Positions 25,999-35,134 are shown, counted from the stretch's first letter. The stretch: DNA of 41,656 nucleotides from JAUVUV01 sp964548275 (GCA_964548275.1 CAZJQI010000039.1:1-41656), one strand, 5' to 3'. The notes: generated by a model from the letters alone, not told the origin. Numbers and translations are program-made.

Positions 25999-28047
25999 AT
26001 GAGCATTCTTATTCTCATCGCCTTGACCGTATGTGGTTCGAACCTTCTTCAGGCCCGGGAGAACATATCGATGCACGCTGAATTCAAGTACCTCAATCTG
26101 CCGACATTCAAAACAGGCGAGAGCGGGCCTCTTTACGGCCGGGTAGTGTTCAAACTTCACTCGGATAATCTCAAGCCGGTGACAGCACAGGCGAGCTTTC
26201 AGCTTGAAGACCGGGGGGACGAGTTCGAGGGAGTCTCTCAAAAGGCCTACCCCGGAATTTTCACATCCCTCTCTTTCCCTGTCCGGCTTGATGATCCACC
26301 AGGGGAAAAGAGTGTTCTGAAAGGGGAAATCAAGGTAAAAATCGGTGAAAACCTGCTGCTCAGCCGCCTGGCTTTTATCTACGTACGCGACAACGGGATG
26401 TTTTTCCGCACCTACCGCAGCAACCTCGATGATTCGGTTTACCCCTACGCGCTTTACATTCCTGAAGGCTCCCCCGGTTCGAGCAGTGGCTGGCCCCTGG
26501 TGGTCAGCCTTCACGGGGCATATTCCAACCACGCCAACAACATGAAACGCCTTTTCGGGATCGGCAACCGTGCCGGCGAACCGGACGAGCTTGCCTTTTT
26601 CACCCTGCCGGTCTGGCCGGAACTTCCCCGGATTCCCGGTATCGTGGTCTGCCCGTGGGGCCGCGGCACAATGAGCTATCACGGTCCCGGAGCCAGGGAT
26701 GTGCTGGATGTAATCAGGCTGGTAAGGGAAAACCACCCTGTCGACCCGGAACGAATTTCAATCACCGGCCTTTCAATGGGCGGCAACGGAACCTGGGAGA
26801 TGGCCCTTCGCCACCCGGACCTTTTCGCTGCTGCGGTGCCGGTATGCCCTCCCATAGACTTTGATTTGGACGGGCCTGTCAAGGAGGTGCTGCTCGGGAA
26901 AAAGGAAAAATTTCCTTACATCGAAAAGATCCTCGCCCGGAACCAGATTACAAACTGGGGTGCTAACGCCCGCGCCTTTGCTGTGCATATTCACCATGGC
27001 AATGATGACCCGGTCGTGCCGATCAGCCACTCCGAAAAGATGGTTGCCGCGCTGGAGGCCGTGGGTATCAAGGCCCCGCTTACACGCTATGACAATGTGG
27101 GCCACAACGCCTGGGACCCGGCTTATAAAAACTGCCAGACACTGATCAAGTTGCTCGGCGCAAGGAGGGAAAAGCCCGAGCGGGAGTTTTTTTTCACTAC
27201 TTGCTGCTATGAGAATGCCCGCTACGACTGGATCGAAATCGAAAGATTCGAGAAGTATGGAGATTACGCCACAGTTGAGGCTCGCTTTGAGTCAAACCCG
27301 CCCGGAATTTCGCTCAAAACCAGTAATGTAGCCGTGATCTGCCTGGATCTGCTCCATCTGCCCGGAGTCAAACCGGGAAGCATGATAGAAATAACAGCCG
27401 GCAGCGGTAACAGCGGGATAAATGTCGCTGTGCCGAAAGCAGGACCGGTCAGGCTCGCTGTGCAAGGGACCGGATTCAGCCTGCTCACCCCCTCGCCCGG
27501 CCTGAAAGGCGCACCTGTTAAGCGTAAAAGTCTCGAGGGCCCGATCTATCAGGCGGTCTCGGACAGGGTAATCCTGGTCTACGGCACCGGAGGGAGCGAC
27601 GACTCGGACATTCAGCAAGCCCTTCGCTTTGCCGACTGGGGCGAGTTGCCGGACGTGCATTTCATAATCAAGCCGGATAGCGAGGTTACCGAGAGCGATA
27701 TAATGGGGAGCCACCTCGTTCTGTTCGGGGACGAGCGCTCGAACAAGCTGATCGGCAGGATCAACATGATGAGCCCTGTGCGTTTCGACGGTGACAGGGT
27801 TGTCGCCGGTGGCGACCGCTATCCAAAAGATAACGTCTCTTTCAAGTGTGTGTTCCCCAATCCTCTGAATCCCGAAAAACTCGTTCTGCTCAATTTCGCC
27901 GAGGAATGGGATTACTCGAACATGTGGTCTTTCCAGGGGAGATTCAAGAACCTGCCGGACTACTTTATCTACCGACGCGGCGCAAGCCAGCCTTTCGGTT
28001 CAGAGGTTCTCAAGGCGGGATTTTTCAACGAGAACTGGAACTGGTAA
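25999..28047 (+). CDS. Secreted alpha/beta-hydrolase (esterase/peptidase) with extra C-terminal domain
   Basis: 682 aa with a short N-terminal signal sequence (SILILIALTVCGSNLLQA). After a beta-rich segment comes an alpha/beta-hydrolase resembling the polyhydroxybutyrate-depolymerase/prolyl-oligopeptidase esterases: PLVVSLHGAYSN (oxyanion region), nucleophile elbow ITGLSMGGNGTW with Ser259, acid HGNDDPVVP (Asp337 likely) and base VGHNAWDP with His369. The triad is complete. The last roughly 250 residues form a further domain that I do not recognise (starts around PNNPPGISLKT, ends ENWNW). Substrate likely an ester or carbohydrate ester. A GAGG ribosome-binding site precedes the ATG. The ABC-2 permease gene begins 10 bp after it. 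Confidence 0.82.
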   Translation: MSILILIALTVCGSNLLQARENISMHAEFKYLNLPTFKTGESGPLYGRVVFKLHSDNLKPVTAQASFQLEDRGDEFEGVSQKAYPGIFTSLSFPVRLDDPPGEKSVLKGEIKVKIGENLLLSRLAFIYVRDNGMFFRTYRSNLDDSVYPYALYIPEGSPGSSSGWPLVVSLHGAYSNHANNMKRLFGIGNRAGEPDELAFFTLPVWPELPRIPGIVVCPWGRGTMSYHGPGARDVLDVIRLVRENHPVDPERISITGLSMGGNGTWEMALRHPDLFAAAVPVCPPIDFDLDGPVKEVLLGKKEKFPYIEKILARNQITNWGANARAFAVHIHHGNDDPVVPISHSEKMVAALEAVGIKAPLTRYDNVGHNAWDPAYKNCQTLIKLLGARREKPEREFFFTTCCYENARYDWIEIERFEKYGDYATVEARFESNPPGISLKTSNVAVICLDLLHLPGVKPGSMIEITAGSGNSGINVAVPKAGPVRLAVQGTGFSLLTPSPGLKGAPVKRKSLEGPIYQAVSDRVILVYGTGGSDDSDIQQALRFADWGELPDVHFIIKPDSEVTESDIMGSHLVLFGDERSNKLIGRINMMSPVRFDGDRVVAGGDRYPKDNVSFKCVFPNPLNPEKLVLLNFAEEWDYSNMWSFQGRFKNLPDYFIYRRGASQPFGSEVLKAGFFNENWNW

Positions 28048-28057
28048 GAGTGAAACA

Positions 28058-29746
28058 ATGAATCCGGTCAACCTTCTTTTCTATCCCAAACTCAGAAGTG
28101 TTGCAAGTGCCTGGCGCGGCCTTTCAGCAGGAAAAGCATTCTCAATAGGCGCGCTCACTGTTGTTTTCTGGGCGGTGATTTACGAGATTTTCTTTCGCAT
28201 GCTGATCTATTTTCGCTCCACCGAGGATATCGGGGTTCTGCTCACGGTGAAGCTAATTTCAATGACCCTGATATCTTTCCTGCTGATCCTGGTGGTCAGC
28301 AACCTGATCTGCGCTTTCAACACTTTCTTTTTCAGCGGGGATCTCCACCTGCTCCATCCCAGCCCTGTCTCTTTTCATAGTATCTATCTGGCCCGATTTA
28401 CCGAAACCTTTTTCCATGCAAGCTGGATGGTCTTTCTGATGGCCGTGCCGATATTCGCTGCACTGGGGAGGGTTTTTCACGCAAGCTGGCAATTTTACCT
28501 GAGCCTGCCGATACTAATGCTGCCGCTGGCGGTTATCCCCACTGCTGCGGGAATAATCCTGGCAATGCTGCTGGTCAATATTTTCATTGCACACCGCACG
28601 CGGGACATTCTCTCTTTCCTTTCAGTAGCAGTAATCGGCACGCTGATTATCGCTTTCCGTTTCCTCAACCCGGAAAAGGTGTTTCTGCGGCATGAGATGC
28701 AGAGCGTGGTCTCGTTTTTCTCCCTTTTGCGCAGTCCGGACAGCCCGTTTTCTCCGCATTTCTGGGTCGGCCAGGTGCTACTGGATATCCTCGGCCTGCG
28801 GCAGGCGGACAGCTTTTTTTTCCTGCTCGTGCTTCTCGCTGTGGCTGCCGGGTCGTTGAGTCTGGGCTACTATTTCACGGTATTTTTCTACCGCAGGGGT
28901 TTCAGCCGCTCCCAGGAAGCCGAAACGAAAAAGATGACCAGCGCCGGCCTCTGGTACCGCCTGCTCTCTTTATACCTGAAACCCCTGCCGGCGGCAGGAA
29001 GGCAGTTGGTGATCAAGGACCTCAAAGCTTTCGTCCGCGACAAAAGCCAGTGGTCGCAGCTTTTCCTGCTCGGTGGAATGATTGTGGTGTACCTCTATAA
29101 TTTCAGTGTGCTCCCGCTGGACAGAAGCCCTATACCCCGCTATTACCTGGAAATCATCCTCAGCTTTCTCAACCTGGGGCTTGCAGGGTTTGTGATCTCC
29201 AGTATCGCAACACGTTTCGTATTTCCCGGGGTGAGTCTGGAAGGTCGGAGCTTCTGGCTTCTCAAGAGCGCCCCGCTGTCGATGAAACGTTTCCTCTGGT
29301 TCAAGATGTTCGTACTAACCCTTCCCCTGCTGCTTTTGGGGCAATTCCTGGTTTTTATCAGCAGCCGGATTCTTGGCGCCGATCATACCACCACGTTTCT
29401 GGCCTGCGTGGTGGTATTTACACTCACCTTTGCCATTGTCGCATTAGGTACCGGGATGGGGGCAATTTTCCCAAGGTTCGAGGTGGAAAACCCGGCCCAT
29501 ATTCCCACCGGTATCGGTGGGATATTTTACATGATCGCCTCCCTTGGCCTGATCGGCGCAACACTGTTTCTACTTGCACGCCCTGTGCATATACTGCTTA
29601 TCTCGCGCATTCATGAGGTTTCTCCCACCACTGGACAGTGGGCTGAGATCGGCGCTATTTACGCGCTGATTGCCGGATTTCACTATCTGATCGTCCACCT
29701 GTCCATGAACCGGGGCTGCCGTGCCTTGAATGCCATGGAGTTGTAA
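28058..29746 (+). CDS. ABC-2-type transporter permease without adjacent ATPase
   Basis: 562-aa polytopic membrane protein with roughly twelve hydrophobic segments. It resembles the large duplicated permease subunits of ABC-2 exporters, with the elements FFFSGDLHLLHPSPVSFHSI and EGRSFWLLKSAPLSMKRFLW, in which a short motif such as DLHLLHPSP or FWLLKSAPLS precedes a membrane pass. These motifs recur in both halves, as expected for this family. An ATP-binding subunit would be needed for transport, but none is in this window. Probably translated from the same message as the esterase gene. Confidence 0.72.
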   Translation: MNPVNLLFYPKLRSVASAWRGLSAGKAFSIGALTVVFWAVIYEIFFRMLIYFRSTEDIGVLLTVKLISMTLISFLLILVVSNLICAFNTFFFSGDLHLLHPSPVSFHSIYLARFTETFFHASWMVFLMAVPIFAALGRVFHASWQFYLSLPILMLPLAVIPTAAGIILAMLLVNIFIAHRTRDILSFLSVAVIGTLIIAFRFLNPEKVFLRHEMQSVVSFFSLLRSPDSPFSPHFWVGQVLLDILGLRQADSFFFLLVLLAVAAGSLSLGYYFTVFFYRRGFSRSQEAETKKMTSAGLWYRLLSLYLKPLPAAGRQLVIKDLKAFVRDKSQWSQLFLLGGMIVVYLYNFSVLPLDRSPIPRYYLEIILSFLNLGLAGFVISSIATRFVFPGVSLEGRSFWLLKSAPLSMKRFLWFKMFVLTLPLLLLGQFLVFISSRILGADHTTTFLACVVVFTLTFAIVALGTGMGAIFPRFEVENPAHIPTGIGGIFYMIASLGLIGATLFLLARPVHILLISRIHEVSPTTGQWAEIGAIYALIAGFHYLIVHLSMNRGCRALNAMEL

Positions 29747-29791
29747 GCAATCACGATCCGAAATTCTTATTTCTCTCTGGAGCAGAAACGG

Positions 29792-30943
29792 ATGAGCGAA
29801 CTGAACCATATGCTGGCCACTCTGGCAGGAGAACGTGCCGAGCGTTTCTGCTACACACCGATGGGACACTGGAACCGCAGGGCCTGCGAGAAACTTCTCC
29901 CGCCCGAGTGTTTCGATGATAACATCTATTGTCTGCCGCTGGAGCGCTACGACAGCAAGCCCCGAAGCGAAAGAAGCCGGGAGGTGGCGGTAAACTACGC
30001 CCGTTTCATGCAGGTTTCCACTCTGGGCTGTGGCAAGGGTGGAGCCATGCCGTTCGGTCACGGGGGGCCAGCCGAGATAATCGGAGAGCTTGATAAAAGA
30101 GAGCCAGACACCAAGATATACTGTTTCGAAGGCGGCAGCAGAAGGCTGTACCGTTTCAACCCGTACTCTGTGCAGTACGGCTTCTCTTTCCCGATCCAGG
30201 AGCCGGGAGACCTTGAGGTCCTCCAACTTCCTGAGCCCGCGGAGGCAGCTCGCTGGGTAGATATCAAACCAGACGCCGAGCGGTTCACAGAGGCCGGGAT
30301 CATGCCGGCGGCCAAGATCATGGGCTTTTTCAGCGGCATTCACAATAATTTCTATGAATTTCAAAAACTGATGTTTGGTTTTTTCGACGATCCCGATTTT
30401 GTTCATCGCCTCACCACCCGGCTGGCAGAATGGAGCCTGGCATGTGCCGAGCAGGTTCTGAAACGCGGAGTAAAGCTGGTCGAAGTCTGCGACGATCTCG
30501 GCACTCCGGAGGGAATGCTGATTTCGCCTGAGATGTTCGCCGAGTTCTTTCTACCCTGGTACAGAAAGCTTTGCGAGCTATGCCACAGCTATGATTCTTA
30601 CGTGCACATGCACAGCCACGGCAATATCGAGCCGATCATCCCGATGCTGATTGATGCAGGGGTGGACATTCTAAATCCCTTCGACCCCAAGGAAAACCCC
30701 AATCTCGAGGAACTGGTGGAGCGTTTCAGCGGCCGGGTGGTGTTCTGCGGTTTTGTCCCCAGCGACTACTACCTGATCCAGCGCGATGAAGATATAGAGG
30801 CTCTGTTTGCCCGAGCCGCCTCTCTGGGTAAAAAGTGCAAAAGGGGTTATATCATGATGGAGCACGGGTTTCCCGAGGAACTTTCGCAGCAACGGTTCAG
30901 GCTGATTCTGGACATGGTGGAAAAATATCGAAAGCTGGAATAA
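29792..30943 (+). CDS. Uroporphyrinogen-decarboxylase-family protein (methyltransferase-like)
   Basis: 383 aa with the UroD TIM-barrel fold: GIHNNFYEFQKLMFGFFDDP, then KLVEVCDDLGTPEGMLISPE followed by FLPWYRKLCELCHSYDSYVHMHSHGN, with ISP and the HSHGN metal-site-like signature. VDILNPFDPKENPN comes after, a pattern shared with cobamide-dependent methyltransferase partners rather than HemE. It differs from authentic HemE (see rejected items) and stands outside the hem operon. Its neighbours are an exported sugar isomerase-like protein and an epimerase, so a role in carbohydrate or methoxy-compound breakdown is likely. Confidence 0.8.
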   Translation: MSELNHMLATLAGERAERFCYTPMGHWNRRACEKLLPPECFDDNIYCLPLERYDSKPRSERSREVAVNYARFMQVSTLGCGKGGAMPFGHGGPAEIIGELDKREPDTKIYCFEGGSRRLYRFNPYSVQYGFSFPIQEPGDLEVLQLPEPAEAARWVDIKPDAERFTEAGIMPAAKIMGFFSGIHNNFYEFQKLMFGFFDDPDFVHRLTTRLAEWSLACAEQVLKRGVKLVEVCDDLGTPEGMLISPEMFAEFFLPWYRKLCELCHSYDSYVHMHSHGNIEPIIPMLIDAGVDILNPFDPKENPNLEELVERFSGRVVFCGFVPSDYYLIQRDEDIEALFARAASLGKKCKRGYIMMEHGFPEELSQQRFRLILDMVEKYRKLE

Positions 30944-31045
30944 TCATCATCGAGGAGAGATTCTTACAGTATTGTTTGTGATATTCCTGTTATTTCATAT
31001 TTCCAGAGACCGTTCGAACTTTTAATTCTGCAAGGAGGCTTACCG

Positions 31046-32485
31046 ATGAGTGTCTTTTCACGCCGCCAGGTTCTCAGCAGTCTTTCCGCAGGAGTTTTAG
31101 GGATACTGGCTTGCGGTAAGGGCAAACCAGGTGCTCCTGGCCTGCGCCATCTTCCTGCCCCGGATCTTCCCGCGCTTGCCGGAAGGCAAGATAAAACTCG
31201 TATTTACTACCTGTTCAGCGCCAAGCCCAAAGGGCTCGAGGGCTGGCCCTACCATGAATACGACCATGCAGAGCGGGCCAGATTTTTCGAAAAAAGGATT
31301 CAACAGATAAAAGACATCGAGTGGGTCGGCGGCGATATAATTGAAAAAGACGAGGATATCCTTGCAATCAAAAACCATCTGAGAGATGTGGATGGGCTTG
31401 TTGTCATAGTGCTCACCTCGCCTTCAAGTGGCTTGAGAAAGCTTAGCGAGATGGGAATAACCACCCCCACACTGGTATTTAACGATCTTTTCTGCGGCGA
31501 CTGCGGGTTTCTCGGCTACCAGCAGCAGGCCAGCAGCAAGGGCATGAGGCTTGTCAGCCTGTCATCAGCGGATATCGGACTCCTGGAAAGAAAAATCCAG
31601 CTTCTGCGCACAGCGGGCCGTCTCCGCCGCTCGAAAATTATCTGTTTCCGCGACGAATGGAATGTTGACAAGGATTTGAAACAGGCTGCGCTAGAAAAAC
31701 TTGGCGTTGAAATCGTGCAGATGGGCAGCCGGAAAATCGTTCAGGCTTATGAGGCCTCAGATATAACTGAAGCCAGACAGATCGCCGAGAGCTGGGTAAG
31801 CACAGCCGAAAAAGTGGTCGAGCCGACAATCGAGGAAATCGTGGACTCTGCCCGGATGTATCTCGGGCTTAAACAGATAATGGAGCAGGAAAAGGCCAAT
31901 GCTATCACTATTGACTGTCTCGGTATGGTTTACGGCGATAAGATTCCTGCCTACCCATGCCTGGCTTTTGTGCAGATGAACAACGACGGTTATGTCGGCG
32001 CCTGCGAATCCGACATGCAGGCAACCCTGACCATGCTGATAGTGGGCTTTCTTGCCGACCGCCCGGGCTTTATTTCAGACCCTGTACTGGACACTGAGGC
32101 CGGGCTGATTTACTACGCCTACTGCCTGTCCGCAACCCGGATGGCCGGTTTAGACAAGCCTGCCGAGGCCTGTATTATCAGAAGCCACTCCGAGGACAGG
32201 AGCGGGGTTTCCCTTGAGGTAAAATTTTCCCCGGGAAACATAATAACCGCCTGCAAATATGTCTCCCCTGACCGGATGCTGGTCTCAACAGGAAAGATTG
32301 TCGGCAACAAGAATACGCCTCTGGCCTGCAGGTCAAAAATGATAACCAGGGTCAAAGGTGTGAGAAAAATGCTGAATGGCTACAGCGGAGGCCTTCACCG
32401 GATAATCTTCTATGGAGACCATGTCCGGGATCTCGAAGACCTGGGCAAACTCGTCGATTTCCAGGTGATAGTTGAGACTGCTTGA
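31046..32485 (+). CDS. Exported sugar-isomerase-like lipoprotein (L-fucose/L-arabinose isomerase superfamily)
   Basis: 479 aa. The N-terminus MSVFSRRQVLSSLSAGVLGI then LACGK combines a twin-arginine-like SRRQVL with a lipobox (ILAC, Cys near 27), so it is probably a Tat-exported lipoprotein. The body resembles the L-fucose/L-arabinose isomerase superfamily: LYYLFSAKPKG-like start, VDGLVVIVLTSPSSGL, ITIDCLGMVYGDKIPAYPCL and CESDMQATLTMLI. Isomerases of this fold are normally cytoplasmic, so export is unusual. The gene follows a strong AAGGAGG site and ends at a clear terminator. A sugar-modifying role outside the membrane is inference. Confidence 0.78.
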   Translation: MSVFSRRQVLSSLSAGVLGILACGKGKPGAPGLRHLPAPDLPALAGRQDKTRIYYLFSAKPKGLEGWPYHEYDHAERARFFEKRIQQIKDIEWVGGDIIEKDEDILAIKNHLRDVDGLVVIVLTSPSSGLRKLSEMGITTPTLVFNDLFCGDCGFLGYQQQASSKGMRLVSLSSADIGLLERKIQLLRTAGRLRRSKIICFRDEWNVDKDLKQAALEKLGVEIVQMGSRKIVQAYEASDITEARQIAESWVSTAEKVVEPTIEEIVDSARMYLGLKQIMEQEKANAITIDCLGMVYGDKIPAYPCLAFVQMNNDGYVGACESDMQATLTMLIVGFLADRPGFISDPVLDTEAGLIYYAYCLSATRMAGLDKPAEACIIRSHSEDRSGVSLEVKFSPGNIITACKYVSPDRMLVSTGKIVGNKNTPLACRSKMITRVKGVRKMLNGYSGGLHRIIFYGDHVRDLEDLGKLVDFQVIVETA

Positions 32486-32532
32486 AACAGGTGCGAAATA
32501 CCTGACCCTGTTTTAAGCGTTTTTTGAATAAA

Positions 32533-32582
32533 AGCCGCAGGAATTGACAGTAATGGTTTATTTCCTGCGGCTTCGTTTTTTC
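32533..32582 (+). terminator. Rho-independent terminator
   Basis: AGCCGCAGGAA (32533-32543) pairs with TTCCTGCGGCT (32562-32572) as an 11-bp perfect stem, followed by TCGTTTTTT. It lies 48 bp past the stop codon of the sugar-isomerase-like gene and ends that transcript. Confidence 0.85.
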
Positions 32583-32767
32583 GGCTCGATTACCTCGTAA
32601 AAAAATTGCTCTCTAATACTGATTTTACGATCATCATAGAGTATTGAGGAGCCAGTCAAAGCATAAGTAAAATGTTAAAACTAATGCATGCGGGAGGAAA
32701 TCCCCCCTACCCCCCCCCTTTTGCAAAGGGGGGAATTTTTTCGAAAGGCTGAACTTAACCGACGCTA
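32583..32767. other. Intergenic stretch with a C/G-run inverted repeat
   Basis: No gene seen. Near 32708-32746 lie CCCCCCCCCTTTTGCAAAGG and GGGGGAATTTTTTCG, an inverted C/G run of the same style as the interior of repeat A (CCCCTT...AAGGGG), so it may be a decayed third copy. Confidence 0.4.
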
Positions 32768-32895
32768 AATAATGGACCAAAGGTGCGTTATTCCATGGTT
32801 TCGGTAACAACCACTGCAGGACACGGCACGCCGTGTCCCTACATGAAACATTTTCATTGTTTCCGGGTAAGCCGGCGGCTCATGACGATTAGCCT
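32768..32895. repeat. Dispersed repeat B, copy 2
   Basis: Shares AATAATGGACCAAAGG, TGCGTTATTCCATGGTTTCG and the right flank GAAACATTTTCATT...TTTCCGGGTAAGCC...CGGCTCATGA with copy 1. The core is GGACACGGC / GCCGTGTCC (32819-32827 and 32830-32838) instead of the 32-nt palindrome in copy 1. A short forward ORF over this repeat is not credible as a gene. Confidence 0.8.
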
Positions 32896-33095
32896 GAAAA
32901 GACAAGTTTTTTACTATATGATTGTTGTCTGCCGCAGCCATTTGGGCAAGAATGCAATCGTATCAAAAAAAACACAGGCTGAGGATGACTAACAGAAAAA
33001 AATTAGCCTGCTTTCTTTGTTTTAACGGATACTACTGGACTCTGTTTAATAAAGTATTCTCAAATCAAGTGTCACATCTTCCCCGGAGGTTCAAC

Positions 33096-34100
33096 ATGAT
33101 TACCAGGTTCGTTTTGGTTTTGTGTGTTGCTATTATATTCAGTCCCGGACACGGAGCCCTTTTCGCGCAAAAAACACCAACCGGCAACCCGGCGGATTTC
33201 AAGGTCAAAACCTGCCTTCACTCTGTCAGCTACGCAGGATTCTGGCGCACTCAGGAGCGACTCACTGTAGATGAGTTCCTGGTCAAGGCCAAAGAATTGG
33301 GGTTCGATGGAGTGATGCTGGTGGCCAAGCGGCCACATGTTTCGCCCCATGACTACGATACCGCAGCACGCGAAAGGCTCAAAATGCGAATCAAGGAACT
33401 GGGCCTTGAGCTGGTCTGCCTGGCCGGTTACACGGATTTCACCGCAGGTATCGACAAGCCGGGCGTCCCGAACGCCGAGATCCAGGCCGCATATGTTGGC
33501 GAGCTGGCCAGGCTGGCGCATGATCTGGGCACAGAGATGATCCGTATTTTCACCGGGTACGAAAGGCCGGGCGCAGGTTTCGACAAGCAATACGCACAGG
33601 TGGTCGAGGGCCTGAGAATGGCTGGGAAAAGAGCCGCCGAATACGGGGTGACACTGGCAGTGCAAAACCACCACGATATCAGCCTTCACCACGACGCCAT
33701 GCACTGGCTGCTGAGCGAGGTGAACCTGCCGAATGTCAAGGCTGCCTGGGATGCCTGGTCCCCCACCCTGGAGGGTCTGAGTTCGCAAGAGCTTCGCAGC
33801 TCCGTGCTCAAGATGAAACCGTTTATCGTGCACACCACCACAGCAGATTATGTCCGCCTGCCCCGTTTCCATTATCAGCATGGCCTGACGAACTACCTCC
33901 CGGAGCAGGACGTGCTGCGCGCCGTACCAATAGGCGAGGGCATAGTCGACTACCGCATGTTTATCAACACGCTGAAAGAAATCGGCTACCAGGGCTATAT
34001 CGCTTACGAGATGTGCTCGGTGCTCGCAGGCGGCGGATCAATCGAGAACCTGGACAGGAGCGCAAAAAAGTTCCTGGAGTACGTGAAGCAGTTCCAGTAG
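33096..34100 (+). CDS. Exported sugar-phosphate-isomerase/epimerase-like TIM barrel protein
   Basis: 334 aa. The frame is open 58 codons upstream, but the ATG at 33096 has CGGAGG 7 nt before it and begins a clear Sec signal peptide (FVLVLCVAIIFSPGHGALFA). The mature part is a xylose-isomerase-like/AP-endonuclease-2 barrel: VDEFLVKAKELGFDGVMLVA, LKMRIKELGLELVCLAGYTD, TEMIRIFTGYERPG, VTLAVQNHHDISLH (metal ligand region), VKAAWDAWSP and GYQGYIAYEMCS (Glu ligand region). Such enzymes isomerise or dehydrate sugars and inositols. With the isomerase-like lipoprotein and the deacetylase it makes a run of exported carbohydrate proteins. Confidence 0.83.
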   Translation: MITRFVLVLCVAIIFSPGHGALFAQKTPTGNPADFKVKTCLHSVSYAGFWRTQERLTVDEFLVKAKELGFDGVMLVAKRPHVSPHDYDTAARERLKMRIKELGLELVCLAGYTDFTAGIDKPGVPNAEIQAAYVGELARLAHDLGTEMIRIFTGYERPGAGFDKQYAQVVEGLRMAGKRAAEYGVTLAVQNHHDISLHHDAMHWLLSEVNLPNVKAAWDAWSPTLEGLSSQELRSSVLKMKPFIVHTTTADYVRLPRFHYQHGLTNYLPEQDVLRAVPIGEGIVDYRMFINTLKEIGYQGYIAYEMCSVLAGGGSIENLDRSAKKFLEYVKQFQ

Positions 34101-34141
34101 CGCCATTGGCTGCCTTAGCTTAATACGTACGGAGGCTTGCG

Positions 34142-34219
34142 ATGCTGATAATAAACCGGATCTTGGAAGTTGCCTACACCGCGGGCAGGGGGGGAGCAAC
34201 TGTCCGGATTAAAAAATAA
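34142..34219 (+). CDS. Possible 25-aa small protein
   Basis: ATG at 34142 follows GGAGG (34131-34135) at 6 nt spacing, giving MLIINRILEVAYTAGRGGAT plus VRIKK and a TAA stop. It lies 41 bp after the epimerase gene and 14 bp before the deacetylase gene, in the same direction. No family is recognised. It may be a small coupled peptide, or only the remaining head of a decayed gene. Low confidence because it is so short. Confidence 0.3.
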   Translation: MLIINRILEVAYTAGRGGATVRIKK

Positions 34220-34233
34220 GGAGAAAGGCTATT

Positions 34234-35013
34234 ATGAAACGCAGCGACTTTATAAAAATTGCCAGTGGCCTGGTTGCAGCAGCACCGGCTCATGCTTTTA
34301 CGGAAAAGAAGCGTAAAGTGCATATCGTAACCTTGAGTTTTGACGACGGCTTTGCGAAATCGTTCAGACGAATCGCGGCGATATACGAAAAATTCAGCCT
34401 GTCTGCCTGTTTCAACATTATCGCAACCGGCCATTACCGCAATACCGAGGTGAAGGACGACTATATGAAAGAGGGCCAGCTCGGTGATTTCAGCCTCTGG
34501 AACGAACTTCAGGACAGGGGCCACGAGGTGATGCCCCACAGCTACAGGCACGCCCACCTGGCCGACATGCCGCTTGAGGAGGCGAAAGGGCTGATCCTGA
34601 AATGCCTGGATATTTTTTCCAAAGATCTCAGGGGGTTCGATCCCGAAAAGGCTGTTTTTAATTTCCCGTACAACCAGTCCTCCCCGGAACTGGAAGCCTG
34701 GCTGAGCTCTGTTGTAATGGCATTCCGCACCTCGGGCGGGGGATTGAATCCGCTCCCGGGTGCGGAAACTGTAAAAATCACCACCACCGGTTACGGGCCG
34801 GAAAACTGCGAGCTTCACCTGGACGGGCAAATCGAGAAACTCCTGACCCGGCCCGGCGGCTGGCTGGTGTACAACCTTCACGGCCTGGACGAAGAGGGCT
34901 GGGGGCCGATCCGGCCAACCTACCTGGAGAGCTTGCTGGATCGCTTATTGGAGATAGACTCGGTGCGCATAGTTCCGGCGGCGCGGGCGATAATGCAGGC
35001 GAGGGGGATTTAA
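34234..35013 (+). CDS. Polysaccharide deacetylase family protein (NodB-like, CE4)
   Basis: 259 aa. The N-terminus MKRSDFIKIASGLVAAAPAH looks like a weak Tat- or Sec-type signal. The NodB core shows motif 1 LSFDDGFAKSF (two Asp, catalytic and metal-binding) and motif 2 HSYRHAHLADM (metal His pair). The later motifs (WLSSVVMAFRTSGGGLNP, LVYNLHGLDEEGW) are looser. Expected to remove N- or O-acetyl groups from a polysaccharide in the envelope or outside. Follows the epimerase and the 25-aa ORF, 14 bp after it. Confidence 0.8.
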   Translation: MKRSDFIKIASGLVAAAPAHAFTEKKRKVHIVTLSFDDGFAKSFRRIAAIYEKFSLSACFNIIATGHYRNTEVKDDYMKEGQLGDFSLWNELQDRGHEVMPHSYRHAHLADMPLEEAKGLILKCLDIFSKDLRGFDPEKAVFNFPYNQSSPELEAWLSSVVMAFRTSGGGLNPLPGAETVKITTTGYGPENCELHLDGQIEKLLTRPGGWLVYNLHGLDEEGWGPIRPTYLESLLDRLLEIDSVRIVPAARAIMQARGI

Positions 35014-35134
35014 AACAAATTTTTTAACTCGTTATAATTCTTCCAAAGCCTTCTTATTTACCTTTTTCATTTCTGAAAGAGTGCTAAAAATAATTTAATT
35101 CTTTTTTGTTTTAAACTTACAAGGGAAAAGAACG

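Noticed and set aside
25951..26736. 261-aa minus-strand ORF under the esterase gene
   Set aside because: Antisense shadow; the sense frame has a signal peptide and a complete catalytic triad.
29792..30943. HemE (uroporphyrinogen decarboxylase of heme synthesis)
   Set aside because: Lacks the N-terminal RQAGRYLPEY-type motif of HemE and is outside the hem operon; matches the broader UroD-methyltransferase superfamily.
32783..32992. 69-aa forward ORF in repeat B
   Set aside because: Begins inside the repeat and runs into non-coding sequence; the second copy of the repeat does not keep this frame.
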